64,000 bases of DNA, taken from JAAYHV01 sp964400515 (lineage in GTDB: Bacteria > Bacillota > Clostridia > Peptostreptococcales > Anaerovoracaceae). The number at the start of each line of letters is the position of its first letter. Position 1 is the stretch's first letter. Both the position numbers and the translations under genes were made by a program. The DNA is taken from positions 186,001-250,000 of the forward strand of contig CAYNTJ010000002.1 in the NCBI GenBank assembly GCA_964400515.1. Direction: 5' to 3'. This document shows, one piece after another, positions 52,164 to 60,917 of this stretch. Below the pieces are notes generated by a model. It was not told the origin of the DNA. It saw only the letters and a list, made by a program, of their open reading frames with translations, and made no database searches.

Positions 52164-54752
52164 CTATTGAATATAAGCAAGACTTCCGTTTTCATCATCT
52201 ATTAGTATGCTGCTTCCTTCAGTTATTTCCCCTGCGATTATCATCTTGGCCAATTTAGTTTCCACATATCCTTGTATATATCTTTTAACCGGTCTTGCCC
52301 CATATATAGGGTCATAGGCTTCCCTTGCGATTAATTTCTTGGCATTTTCGGTAAGACTTATATTGATACCCTTTTCTCCAAGCTTTTCCTTTAGGGAAAC
52401 CATGGTAAGCTCGATGATTTTAGTAATCTCATTTAATGTTAATGGGCTAAATATTACGGTTTCATCTATTCTGTTAATGAATTCAGGCCTAAAGTGTCTT
52501 TTCATTTCGTTTATGACCTTTTCCTTAACATCTTCTTTTATGATACCCTCGGAGCCGGAATTTTCCATCAGATAGCTACTGCCAAGATTTGAGGTCATAA
52601 TAATTATGGTATTTTTGAAATCCACCGTTCTCCCCTTGTTATCAGTAAGTCTCCCATCATCCAATATCTGAAGCAATATATTGAATACATCGGGATGAGC
52701 CTTTTCTATCTCATCAAACAGAATAACGCTGTATGGTTTTCTCCTTACCGCCTCAGTTAATTGACCTCCTTCATCATAGCCCACATATCCCGGAGGAGAC
52801 CCCACAAGTCTGGAAACCGAATGCTTTTCCATGTATTCGGACATGTCTATTCTTATCATATTTTTTTCGGTATCAAAAAGACTCTCACTCAATGCTTTTG
52901 CAAGCTCCGTCTTACCCACTCCTGTAGGCCCTAAAAAGATAAATGAACCAATTGGCCTATTCTCATTTTTAAGACCGGCTCTTGCCCTTAAAATAGCCCC
53001 GGAAACGGCATTTATCCCCTCATCTTGGCCTACAACTCTTTTATGAAGTATTTCCGGAAGCTTTAACAGCTTTTCCCTCTCGGTTTCTATAAGCTTTTCC
53101 ACAGGTATTCCTGTCCAACTGGCAATTACCTCGGAAATCTCTTCCTCGGAAACCTCTTCCTTAAGCAGCCTATCATCTTTGTTTTTATCAACTTCCTCTT
53201 GCTCATCTTTTATTTCTTTTTCCAGCTCAGGCAACACCCCATATTTCAGCTTGGCCAGCTTTTCTAAATCATAATCCCTTTCAGCATTCTCGATTTCCAG
53301 TCTAATCTCTTCCAATCTTTTTTTCTTGTCCTTAAGGGATGCTATTGATTTTTTTTCATTTTCCCATCTGGCCCTTAACACATTATTCTTATCTTTTAGC
53401 TCCGAAAGCTCGGCTTCGATGGCCTCCAGTCTCATTTTAGATGCCTTGTCCTTTTCCTTTGATAACGCTTGCTTTTCTATCTCAAGCTGCATTATCTTCC
53501 TGGATATATCATCAAGCTCCGCAGGCATACTATCAATTTCCGTACGTATTCTTGCAGCGGCTTCATCCATAAGATCAATGGCTTTATCAGGTAAGAATCT
53601 GTCACTTATATATCTGTTTGACAGAGTTGCACATGAAATTAAAGCGCCATCCGTAATCCTTACCCCATGATGAATCTCAAAACGCTCTTTTAAGCCTCTT
53701 AGGATTGAAATAGTGTCCAAAACGCTGGGTTCATCAATCATAACCTTTTGGAAACGTCTTTCAAGAGCCGCGTCCTTTTCTATATATTTCTGATATTCAT
53801 CCAATGTGGTTGCCCCTATACAATGCAATTCACCCCTGGCCAGCTTTGGCTTCAGCAGATTTCCCGCATCCATCGAACCTTCTGTTTTTCCTGCTCCCAC
53901 AATGTTATGTATTTCATCAATAAACAGTATAATCTTACCCTCTGATTTGTCTATTTCATTTAATACCGCTTTTAATCTCTCTTCAAATTCACCTCTGAAT
54001 TTTGCTCCTGCAATAAGGGCGCCCATATCCAGTGAAAAAATTGTTTTATCCTTCAGTCCCTCAGGTACGTCACCGTTTACAATCCTTTGTGCCAAGCCTT
54101 CAACCACGGCAGTTTTCCCAACCCCCGGTTCTCCTATTAACACCGGATTATTCTTAGTCCTTCTTGATAATATCTGTATTGCCCTTCTTATTTCTTCATC
54201 TCTTCCTATAACCGGATCCAGCTTTCCTTTTTTGGCCGAATCCACCAAATCAATCCCATATTTGTTCAATGCATCATAATTGTCTTCGGGATTTTGACTG
54301 GTCACCCTTTGGTTTCCCCTTACAGCGGATAATTTATTTAAAAATTCATCCTTATTTATTCCGTTCTTCTTAATCAATTCCCCCGAAAAACCCTTGCCTT
54401 CTTCAATCAACGACAGATATACATGCTCCACGCTTATATATTCATCCTTCATTTTCTCAGCTATTTTTTCCGCTTCCATAAGCAAAGAATTAAGCCTTCT
54501 GGACATATATGAAGACCCCACATCTCCGGTAACCTTAGGCAAATTATTTAAATAGTTTAATAATTCCTGCTTCATGCTTTCAGGATTTTTACCCATTGCT
54601 TCCAGTAGTTTTGTTATTAATCCATCCCTTTGATTTAATATACTGTAATGCAAATGTTCCACCTCTATATTTTGGTGGCCGAATGAAATAGCTGCATTTT
54701 GGCTATCTATTATAATATTCTGCATGCTTTGTGTAAATTTATCTATATTCAT
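52164..54752 (-). CDS. clpB: ATP-dependent disaggregase ClpB
   Basis: Hsp100 chaperone that pulls apart protein aggregates with DnaK. The 862 residues carry the Clp-N repeats (1-145), AAA domain 1 (Walker A GEPGVGKTAVVEG near 207), the coiled-coil middle domain (about 400-530) specific to ClpB, and AAA domain 2 (GPTGVGKTELAKA near 606). No ClpP-binding tripeptide loop is evident. A perfect CIRCE element lies 34 bases upstream, so HrcA should repress it. The stop is UAG, and a second UAG follows after three codons. Confidence 0.96.
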   Translation of the reverse strand: MNIDKFTQSMQNIIIDSQNAAISFGHQNIEVEHLHYSILNQRDGLITKLLEAMGKNPESMKQELLNYLNNLPKVTGDVGSSYMSRRLNSLLMEAEKIAEKMKDEYISVEHVYLSLIEEGKGFSGELIKKNGINKDEFLNKLSAVRGNQRVTSQNPEDNYDALNKYGIDLVDSAKKGKLDPVIGRDEEIRRAIQILSRRTKNNPVLIGEPGVGKTAVVEGLAQRIVNGDVPEGLKDKTIFSLDMGALIAGAKFRGEFEERLKAVLNEIDKSEGKIILFIDEIHNIVGAGKTEGSMDAGNLLKPKLARGELHCIGATTLDEYQKYIEKDAALERRFQKVMIDEPSVLDTISILRGLKERFEIHHGVRITDGALISCATLSNRYISDRFLPDKAIDLMDEAAARIRTEIDSMPAELDDISRKIMQLEIEKQALSKEKDKASKMRLEAIEAELSELKDKNNVLRARWENEKKSIASLKDKKKRLEEIRLEIENAERDYDLEKLAKLKYGVLPELEKEIKDEQEEVDKNKDDRLLKEEVSEEEISEVIASWTGIPVEKLIETEREKLLKLPEILHKRVVGQDEGINAVSGAILRARAGLKNENRPIGSFIFLGPTGVGKTELAKALSESLFDTEKNMIRIDMSEYMEKHSVSRLVGSPPGYVGYDEGGQLTEAVRRKPYSVILFDEIEKAHPDVFNILLQILDDGRLTDNKGRTVDFKNTIIIMTSNLGSSYLMENSGSEGIIKEDVKEKVINEMKRHFRPEFINRIDETVIFSPLTLNEITKIIELTMVSLKEKLGEKGINISLTENAKKLIAREAYDPIYGARPVKRYIQGYVETKLAKMIIAGEITEGSSILIDDENGSLAYIQ

Positions 54753-54785
54753 AAAAACCTCCTTTATCCCATTTATAATTAAAAA

Positions 54786-54812
54786 TTAGCACTCTTCGTT
54801 GTAGAGTGCTAA
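54786..54812. promoter_or_regulatory. CIRCE operator (HrcA site) upstream of clpB
   Basis: TTAGCACTC-N9-GAGTGCTAA matches the CIRCE consensus exactly and lies 34 bases before the clpB start, in the leader region. Confidence 0.96.
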
Positions 54813-54840
54813 TCGTTTATGTGAAGATTTTGTGAATTTA

Positions 54841-55548
54841 TTATAGGACTATGGACAAAAATTCTTTGAAGGCATCCGTCTTGGGATCATCTATTATCTC
54901 TATGCTTCCCTGCTCTATTATACGGCCTTCATTTAAAAAGATCACATAGTCTGCCACCTTCCTTGCAAAGCCAACCTCATGGGTAACAATGAAGAATTTT
55001 TTTCCCAGCAATCTCAGCTCCTTAACCATATCAAGGACTTCCTTTGTCAGTATCGGATCTAAAGCCGATGTCGGTTCGTCAAAAAAGAATATGTCCACAT
55101 CAAGGGCCAGAGCCCTTACTATGGAAACCCTCTGCTGCTGTCCGCCGCTTAACATATACGGGTATTTGTCCTTGTGTTCTATTAGTCCGAATCTTGCCAG
55201 CAAATCTATGACTTTTTTCTCGGCCCTTTCCTTAGGCACCCCTTTTATCTTGTTTAGTATCAAGACTATATTGTTAAAAACGGTAAGATGGGGGAAAAGG
55301 CTGCTGCTTTGAAATACAAAACCCACCCGATCCTTAAATTCCCTTTGGGATACTTCTTGTTTATCGATTCTTATCAACCCCTCATCATAGCCCTCTATAC
55401 CGCTGATTAATCTAAGGAGAGTTGATTTTCCGCTACCGCTCTTCCCCAGTACCGCCACTGCTTCAACATTTTCCAGCACTAAATTGAAGTCTTTTAATAC
55501 TATTTCATTATCGTATTTTTTATTCAAACCCCTAATGTCTATATTCAT
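54841..55548 (-). CDS. Polar amino-acid ABC transporter ATP-binding protein
   Basis: GlnQ-type ATPase of 235 residues with Walker A GKSGSGKSTLL near residue 35, signature LSGGQQQRVS near 134, Walker B FFFDEPTSALD near 156, and switch histidine in VTHEVGFA. It overlaps the permease gene by four bases (ATGA). It works with the permease and lipoprotein encoded upstream to import a polar amino acid. Confidence 0.92.
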   Translation of the reverse strand: MNIDIRGLNKKYDNEIVLKDFNLVLENVEAVAVLGKSGSGKSTLLRLISGIEGYDEGLIRIDKQEVSQREFKDRVGFVFQSSSLFPHLTVFNNIVLILNKIKGVPKERAEKKVIDLLARFGLIEHKDKYPYMLSGGQQQRVSIVRALALDVDIFFFDEPTSALDPILTKEVLDMVKELRLLGKKFFIVTHEVGFARKVADYVIFLNEGRIIEQGSIEIIDDPKTDAFKEFLSIVL

Positions 55549-56282
55549 GTTTTTATTCTCGCTTCCAGGTAATCCGTTAATCTTAACAGTGGTATAGTAA
55601 TAATAAGGTAGAGAACAAGCATAACCAAATATCCCTCGGTAAAAGCAAAGGTCTTAGCCTGAATTGTTGTGATGTTGTAGTATAGCTCATTAAAACCGAT
55701 AAGATATAAAAGGGAGCTGCTTTTTATAATAGTGGCCAGGTTTCCCGAAAGGGGAGGAAGCATTATCCTAAGCATCTGGGGCAGTATTATATATCTGTAC
55801 ATCTGCCATTTACTAAATCCAAAAAGATCACATACTATTATTTGATTATTGTCTATACTCTCATAGGCTCCTAGATAAAGCTTCATCATAAATGGGGAAA
55901 AATACACCGTCAAGGAAGCTATTCCCCAAAACAATTTGCTGTCTATGTTTAGTGCTGTGCCCACAAAGAAGTATGTCAAAATCACCACAACAAGCATGGG
56001 AGTCCCAAACATTAAATCTGTTATATGACTTGTTAAGTACTTTAGATAATAGCTTTTACTTCTGCCGGTAAAGAACATTATAAATCCCAGTATAAAGCTT
56101 AGTATAAAAATAATTAAACTAATCAATACTGTCCATAAAAATCCCGACATAACAAGACCCAAATAAGGTCTAAACAGCATAAAATTGATGTTAGAATTCG
56201 ATGTATTTTTGATAACCAGCATTACCCCAATAAGTATAGTCAAAATTGACAATAAGTATTGGATTCCCTTATTAATCTTCAT
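55545..56282 (-). CDS. Polar amino-acid ABC transporter permease
   Basis: Inner-membrane subunit of 245 residues with about five segments. The EAA-like loop that contacts the ATPase is FGFSKWQMYRYIILPQMLRI near residue 155-175, as in HisMQ/GlnP permeases. It overlaps the binding-protein gene by 11 bases and the ATPase gene by 4. Only one permease is encoded, so a homodimer is likely. Confidence 0.9.
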   Translation of the reverse strand: MKINKGIQYLLSILTILIGVMLVIKNTSNSNINFMLFRPYLGLVMSGFLWTVLISLIIFILSFILGFIMFFTGRSKSYYLKYLTSHITDLMFGTPMLVVVILTYFFVGTALNIDSKLFWGIASLTVYFSPFMMKLYLGAYESIDNNQIIVCDLFGFSKWQMYRYIILPQMLRIMLPPLSGNLATIIKSSSLLYLIGFNELYYNITTIQAKTFAFTEGYLVMLVLYLIITIPLLRLTDYLEARIKT

Positions 56283-57075
56283 TCAAATAAAACTCGTATC
56301 CCTTTCCCACCATTTCCATTAATGTATCATTATATTCATTCCTTATTCTATCATTTACACCTAACTCCTCTGCCTTGCCTATGAATTCATTAATTGAAGC
56401 CAATAATTCTTCATCATCCTTTCGAACCCCCATGCCTATCGGTGACACATCCACAGGTTCGTATATAACCTTTAATTCATCGGGATAGTTTTTTGCAATG
56501 CTTACGGCTCCCACCGCATCCACCATGAAGATATCCGCATTGCCGCTGGCCAATTCAAAGGAAGCGGTGGCCTTATCGTCAAATTCCAGTATTATAGGGT
56601 CATTGGCATTTTCCCTTGCTATATCCAAAGTCGCAAAGCTTTTGGGTGCTACAAATTTTAGACCCTTTATGGAAAAAATGTCTTCATAGTTATTAATTCC
56701 ACTGTCAACATTTACCACAGAAAGTATCTTAAAATACATGTAAGGTTCAGAAAAATTTATCTTTTCCAACCTGTCATCGGTAATACTCATGGATGCTATT
56801 ATCACATCTATTTTTTCTGTTTCCAAAGCAGGTATCAAGGAATTAAATGGCAAATCCACTATTTCCACTTCCATTCCCAAATATTCCCCCAGTTCTTCTG
56901 CAATAACAACGCTGATTCCTTCTGCGTCCCCTTTGGAATCAGTGGTTTCAAAAGGCGGCCATTTAAGCTCCATCCCTACTTTTAATGTTTCTTCTTCTTT
57001 TTCACCGCAACCCGTGAAAAGCATAAGTATAATTATTAAAAAAAATGTTACCAGAATAATCTTCTTACTGTTCAT
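56272..57075 (-). CDS. Polar amino-acid ABC transporter substrate-binding lipoprotein
   Basis: Family 3 solute-binding protein of about 267 residues. A short basic N-terminus, a hydrophobic stretch and the lipobox LFTGC give a lipid-anchored protein. The mature part has VGMELKWPPFETTD and the family stretch INFSEPYMYFK. I chose the ATG at 57075 after GGAGG. Without it the reading frame continues upstream to the UAG of the M19 gene. The ligand is probably a polar or basic amino acid. Confidence 0.9.
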   Translation of the reverse strand: MNSKKIILVTFFLIIILMLFTGCGEKEEETLKVGMELKWPPFETTDSKGDAEGISVVIAEELGEYLGMEVEIVDLPFNSLIPALETEKIDVIIASMSITDDRLEKINFSEPYMYFKILSVVNVDSGINNYEDIFSIKGLKFVAPKSFATLDIARENANDPIILEFDDKATASFELASGNADIFMVDAVGAVSIAKNYPDELKVIYEPVDVSPIGMGVRKDDEELLASINEFIGKAEELGVNDRIRNEYNDTLMEMVGKGYEFYLNED

Positions 57076-57126
57076 ATTAGCCTCCTTTTTATATAATCTT
57101 ATAAAACAAATAGCACTCAAAGAGGG

Positions 57127-58071
57127 CTATTTTATTACTTCTTTTATTAGTCTTAATTCGTTTTTATAGCATATTTTATCTATTTCATCATCACTAAAAT
57201 AGTTGCCCAGTTGATCTATGAGGCCGGCATATCCGTTATAGTTATTAATCTCTCCCGCATCATCTATACCATCAAAATCAGAGCCAAATCCCACAGCATC
57301 AATTCCGCCTATATTCACCATATATCTGATGTGTTCTATTATTTCCTTGTTTGTACCGTGGGTGCTGCCATAGGTTAAAAAGCTGGCTTCAAAATTAACA
57401 CCTATTACACCGCCCTTATTACCCAGCACTCTTATTTGATCGTCTGTCAAATTTCTTTGATGATTGCATAAGGCCCTTGCACAAGAATGCGTTGCCATAA
57501 AAGGTGATTTTGATATGTCCGCAACATCGTAAAATCCACCTTCGGAAAGATGGGAAACATCAACTATGATTCCTAAATCATTCATAAGAAGCACTGCGTC
57601 CTTTCCGAAAGCCTTTAAGCCCTTCATATGCTCCTTATGGTTTATGCTATTGGGATAACCCAGCTCGTTTTCAAAATTCCATAATAGAGCTATAGCCCTA
57701 ACTCCCTTTTTATAAAACTCCTCTATTCTTTCAAGCTTTCCCTGGGCACAAACCGCATCTTCTATGGATAAAAGTGCAGAAAGCTTTCCATCATTATAAT
57801 TATTTAGTATATCCTTGCCCCTATAAACAGGCTTTATAATATCATCGTTTAGCTTGAGCTCATCCATATACTTTTCGTACATGTCACTAAAGATTTCATA
57901 GGATGATTTAATATTCATCAGTTCTCTTTCAATGTAAATGGCAAAAAACTGGCATAGAGCATCACTGTTTTTAAGCATATTCAAGCTCAAATGTCCCGTA
58001 TTCTCTCTTAAGCTATAGCTATCTTCGTAGGTGACCTTTAATAAGGTATCACAATGGGCATCAATTATCAT
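57127..58071 (-). CDS. Membrane dipeptidase family (peptidase M19)
   Basis: Zinc dipeptidase of 314 residues related to renal dipeptidase. Metal ligands are in IDAHCDTL (residue 4-8), the glutamate of LSIEDAVC near 115, and the histidines in VDVSHLSE and ATHSCARAL. GSDFDGID near 275 completes the site. It lacks a signal peptide and is likely cytoplasmic. It precedes an amino-acid importer, consistent with peptide scavenging. It ends in UAG. Confidence 0.9.
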   Translation of the reverse strand: MIIDAHCDTLLKVTYEDSYSLRENTGHLSLNMLKNSDALCQFFAIYIERELMNIKSSYEIFSDMYEKYMDELKLNDDIIKPVYRGKDILNNYNDGKLSALLSIEDAVCAQGKLERIEEFYKKGVRAIALLWNFENELGYPNSINHKEHMKGLKAFGKDAVLLMNDLGIIVDVSHLSEGGFYDVADISKSPFMATHSCARALCNHQRNLTDDQIRVLGNKGGVIGVNFEASFLTYGSTHGTNKEIIEHIRYMVNIGGIDAVGFGSDFDGIDDAGEINNYNGYAGLIDQLGNYFSDDEIDKICYKNELRLIKEVIK

Positions 58072-58079
58072 ATTGTCTC

Positions 58080-58796
58080 CTAAAGTATTATATTGTTCAC
58101 TATAAAGCTGTAAATAAAATAGTATGCCGGTCCTATTATCATATCAACCAGGCCTATAAAAAGCAAAATCAAAAGTATAAAGAAACCGTTATTATATACC
58201 ACATTATAGAATTTTGTTCCCCTTAGATTGAAAATCTGCGTTATAACATTAAAACCATCCAATGGAGGTATAGGTATTAAGTTAAACACCAATAAAATTA
58301 TGTTAACGGAAACAATCCCCATTAGGATATTAACAAGGATCTCCAATATTCCGTCCTGTGCCATGTAAGGATTTGAATATAGTATGATTTTAACCACAAA
58401 TGCAGTTATTATGGCAATTATCAAATTCATGGTAACTCCGGCAAAAGCAACCAAAAGTTCATCCCTTCTTTTATGCTTATAGTAATTTGGGTTTATCTCC
58501 ACCGGGATTCCCCAGCCGAATCCCATAAAAACCAAAGCTATAAACCCAAAGGGATCAAAATGTGCCTTGGGATTCAAAGTTAATCTTCCCTGGTTTTTGG
58601 GAGTGGGATCCCCCAGCTTATATGATACATATCCATGGGCAAACTCATGAAATGATAACCCTATTATTATGCCGGGAAGCATTATCAATATATGATAGAT
58701 ATACTCCCTCGGATTTGATAATCCACCGTTTACAAAATTGCTTACCAATATCAGTATCATTATTATACCAACACCGGAATTAAAAAATCTCTTCAA
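58080..58796 (-). CDS. Site-2 protease-family membrane metalloprotease (M50)
   Basis: Membrane zinc protease of 238 residues with HEFAH (HExxH) near residue 50 inside a hydrophobic segment and the distal NLIPIPPLDG motif near 165. It has no PDZ domain, so it is the short SpoIVFB/YwhC-like form found widely in Firmicutes. Its substrate is unknown. It abuts the GatD-like gene (one base apart), and M19 follows 8 bases after its UAG stop. Confidence 0.9.
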   Translation of the reverse strand: MKRFFNSGVGIIMILILVSNFVNGGLSNPREYIYHILIMLPGIIIGLSFHEFAHGYVSYKLGDPTPKNQGRLTLNPKAHFDPFGFIALVFMGFGWGIPVEINPNYYKHKRRDELLVAFAGVTMNLIIAIITAFVVKIILYSNPYMAQDGILEILVNILMGIVSVNIILLVFNLIPIPPLDGFNVITQIFNLRGTKFYNVVYNNGFFILLILLFIGLVDMIIGPAYYFIYSFIVNNIIL

Positions 58797-59555
58797 TTAA
58801 TTCTCCTTAATATTTCTTAAATTGGTTTCCTTATCAAGTATAAACTTCTTTTTTATATCAAAAGAAATTCTGTCTATTTCCAATAAGGTTTCATCTTCAA
58901 CTAGTTTTAACTCCAGATTAAGAGCTTTATTTATAAGCTTAACCGTATATTCCATGTTTACTGCCAGCATTGGACCTAGGGTATTTGTAAATATTGCATT
59001 ATTCTTCAAAAATCCCTCATTTTCATCTTCTCCGGTATTCCCATATCCATAGGTCATCTTACCATAGCAATCCACATTGCCCCCTATGAAGTCTGATACC
59101 TGGATTTGGTTCCCTATTATTTCCGAATCCGTTAATTTTTCTTTAAACAGTATATCATCCCCATATACCATTTTCTTTTCCACCGTTTTGACGTCTATTA
59201 TTCCAAGTCCCATATAACGGTAACCATCGGTTCTTATGATTTCATTTCCAAATAGTGCTATGGAATTCCCTGTAACAATAAGAAGCTTATTATTATCAAT
59301 ATATTGATTTAGCTCATCTATTTTGCCCCTAAGCTTTTTGCTTACCACCTCAATTGAAGACAGGTCTCCCGGGGCTACAAACAATATATCAAATTCCATA
59401 AAATCAATTTCATCACAATTATCAAAATCTATATTTACAACTTCAGTTTCCATTGAATTTAGCTTAAAAATTTCATCAAGGGCCAGTATATTTCCCCTCT
59501 CCCCATGAAGATACAAAGTATCTTTAAACATCCAACCAATTTTAATTTTTTTCAT
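58797..59555 (-). CDS. GatD-like glutamine amidotransferase homologue lacking the catalytic Cys and His
   Basis: Related to GatD, the glutaminase half of lipid-II isoglutaminyl synthase. The 252-residue chain keeps the fold (WMFKDTLYLHGERGN at the start, a GDLSSIE strand). Where GatD has its nucleophile (CGG, about residue 94) it reads TGN at about 95, and the histidine of the HGP motif is Leu (TLGP, about 193). I chose the ATG at 59555 after GGAG. It overlaps the MurT-like gene. It is unlikely to hydrolyse glutamine. Confidence 0.78.
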   Translation of the reverse strand: MKKIKIGWMFKDTLYLHGERGNILALDEIFKLNSMETEVVNIDFDNCDEIDFMEFDILFVAPGDLSSIEVVSKKLRGKIDELNQYIDNNKLLIVTGNSIALFGNEIIRTDGYRYMGLGIIDVKTVEKKMVYGDDILFKEKLTDSEIIGNQIQVSDFIGGNVDCYGKMTYGYGNTGEDENEGFLKNNAIFTNTLGPMLAVNMEYTVKLINKALNLELKLVEDETLLEIDRISFDIKKKFILDKETNLRNIKEN

Positions 59556-60906
59556 TTTGTATCTCCTTGTCATAATATTTTTTCATGTGATTAAAGGTTT
59601 TAAGCCAGGTAATCAGGTAAATATTATCAGTTTTAACCCTATCTATTTCACTAAACAATGTCTCCACATCCTCAGTATTTATTATGGTTATTTTTTCAGG
59701 AGAAACCCCTTCCAGTATCAGTCTTTTTGCCGTATCATAGCAAACTCCTTCGGAAAAGCATAAATACCTTTCCACATCTTGTTCTGCAAGCTTCTTAAAG
59801 TCACAATCATATGCATAAAAACTGTTTAAATAATGGGGAATCATGTCTATAAGAGGACATAGCCCCAGGCATACCATTTTAGGCTTCAAATCCGAGCTCA
59901 TCACATTTATACATGTTTGTAGGGTTTCAGGATTTTCTTGCTTTATTCTCATATATTTTATTGTTTTATCCTTATAGTCCAATATTTCAAATCTTCCGCT
60001 GACATTTTTAAAGCTATCAAATGCTGCGGATGCTTCCTTAGGTGTAATACCTGCCATTTCCTTTAAAACAGCTAAAGCTGCCGAATAGTTGTAGCACATA
60101 TAGGGAGAATCATAAGGCATCACAAATTCCGTCTCATCAAATTTAAAGGTGCGTTTTCCAAAATCCACATCATAAATCTCATAATCCGCCTTATCCTTGC
60201 TTTTGAAGGAACAGTTTTCACATTCAAACTTACCCATACCATCATTATTGTAGTAATCAAAAACTATCTTATGATGACATATTGGGCAAGCCATAGTAGG
60301 AAATGTATCATCCTTTACAAATGCTTCCTTATGCTTTGAAACGCCATAAGTTACTATATTTTTGCCAAGGCCTTCAAAGGATTTGGATCTGGGTTCTTCG
60401 TTATTTAAAAACATTTTCATGCCATCATTTACAGCGGATTTTAAAATTCTGCATATAATATCCGGATCCCCGTTTCTTTGAACCTGATCCTTTTGCAAAT
60501 TTGTTATAAGCAGATTTTTTACATCCAGCTGCTCTAATACCTTTGGTACAAACCTTTCATCCACCTCCAGTATTATGTAATCGGCTTTTATCCTACCAAA
60601 CAGAGTGGAATTCTTTATAAACAGCGACGCAACACCACTTATTAGATTGGCACCCTGTAAATTAGCTATAACATTTTTGTTGTTCTTTTTTAAGATATGA
60701 GTTATCAAATTTGCCGAAGTAGATTTTCCGTTTGTCCCTGTAATTATCAAAACATTACCCGTATCAATACCCTTGAATTTACTGACAAATTTCGGATCTA
60801 TTCTCAAGGCTTTTTCCCCCGATAAATTGGTCCCCCTGGTTTTATCCACCAGACTAATTAAAAAATTGATTATTTTGCCAAACCAAAGCGCTATTATAAA
60901 TTTCAT
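59542..60906 (-). CDS. MurT-like Mur ligase (DUF1727)
   Basis: Mur-ligase-type ATPase of about 454 residues, normally the partner of GatD in amidating lipid II glutamate. The P-loop TGTNGKSTSAN near residue 55 and the zinc-ribbon cysteines CPIC and CENC (about 205-230) are intact. The C-terminal domain lacks the DGRDxSW motif whose aspartate completes the GatD triad. That region reads DMIPHYLN. The ATG at 60906 after AAGGGG is likely. The chain begins with a hydrophobic stretch. It may have a different amide-forming role. Confidence 0.8.
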   Translation of the reverse strand: MKFIIALWFGKIINFLISLVDKTRGTNLSGEKALRIDPKFVSKFKGIDTGNVLIITGTNGKSTSANLITHILKKNNKNVIANLQGANLISGVASLFIKNSTLFGRIKADYIILEVDERFVPKVLEQLDVKNLLITNLQKDQVQRNGDPDIICRILKSAVNDGMKMFLNNEEPRSKSFEGLGKNIVTYGVSKHKEAFVKDDTFPTMACPICHHKIVFDYYNNDGMGKFECENCSFKSKDKADYEIYDVDFGKRTFKFDETEFVMPYDSPYMCYNYSAALAVLKEMAGITPKEASAAFDSFKNVSGRFEILDYKDKTIKYMRIKQENPETLQTCINVMSSDLKPKMVCLGLCPLIDMIPHYLNSFYAYDCDFKKLAEQDVERYLCFSEGVCYDTAKRLILEGVSPEKITIINTEDVETLFSEIDRVKTDNIYLITWLKTFNHMKKYYDKEIQNEKN

Positions 60907-60917
60907 TCTTATACCCC

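Noticed and set aside
57076..57129. M19 dipeptidase read through UAG into the amino-acid binding lipoprotein in the same frame
   Set aside because: The join would place a signal peptide and lipobox in the middle of a protein. The lipoprotein has its own GGAGG and ATG at 57075. In-frame spacing is expected by chance one time in three.
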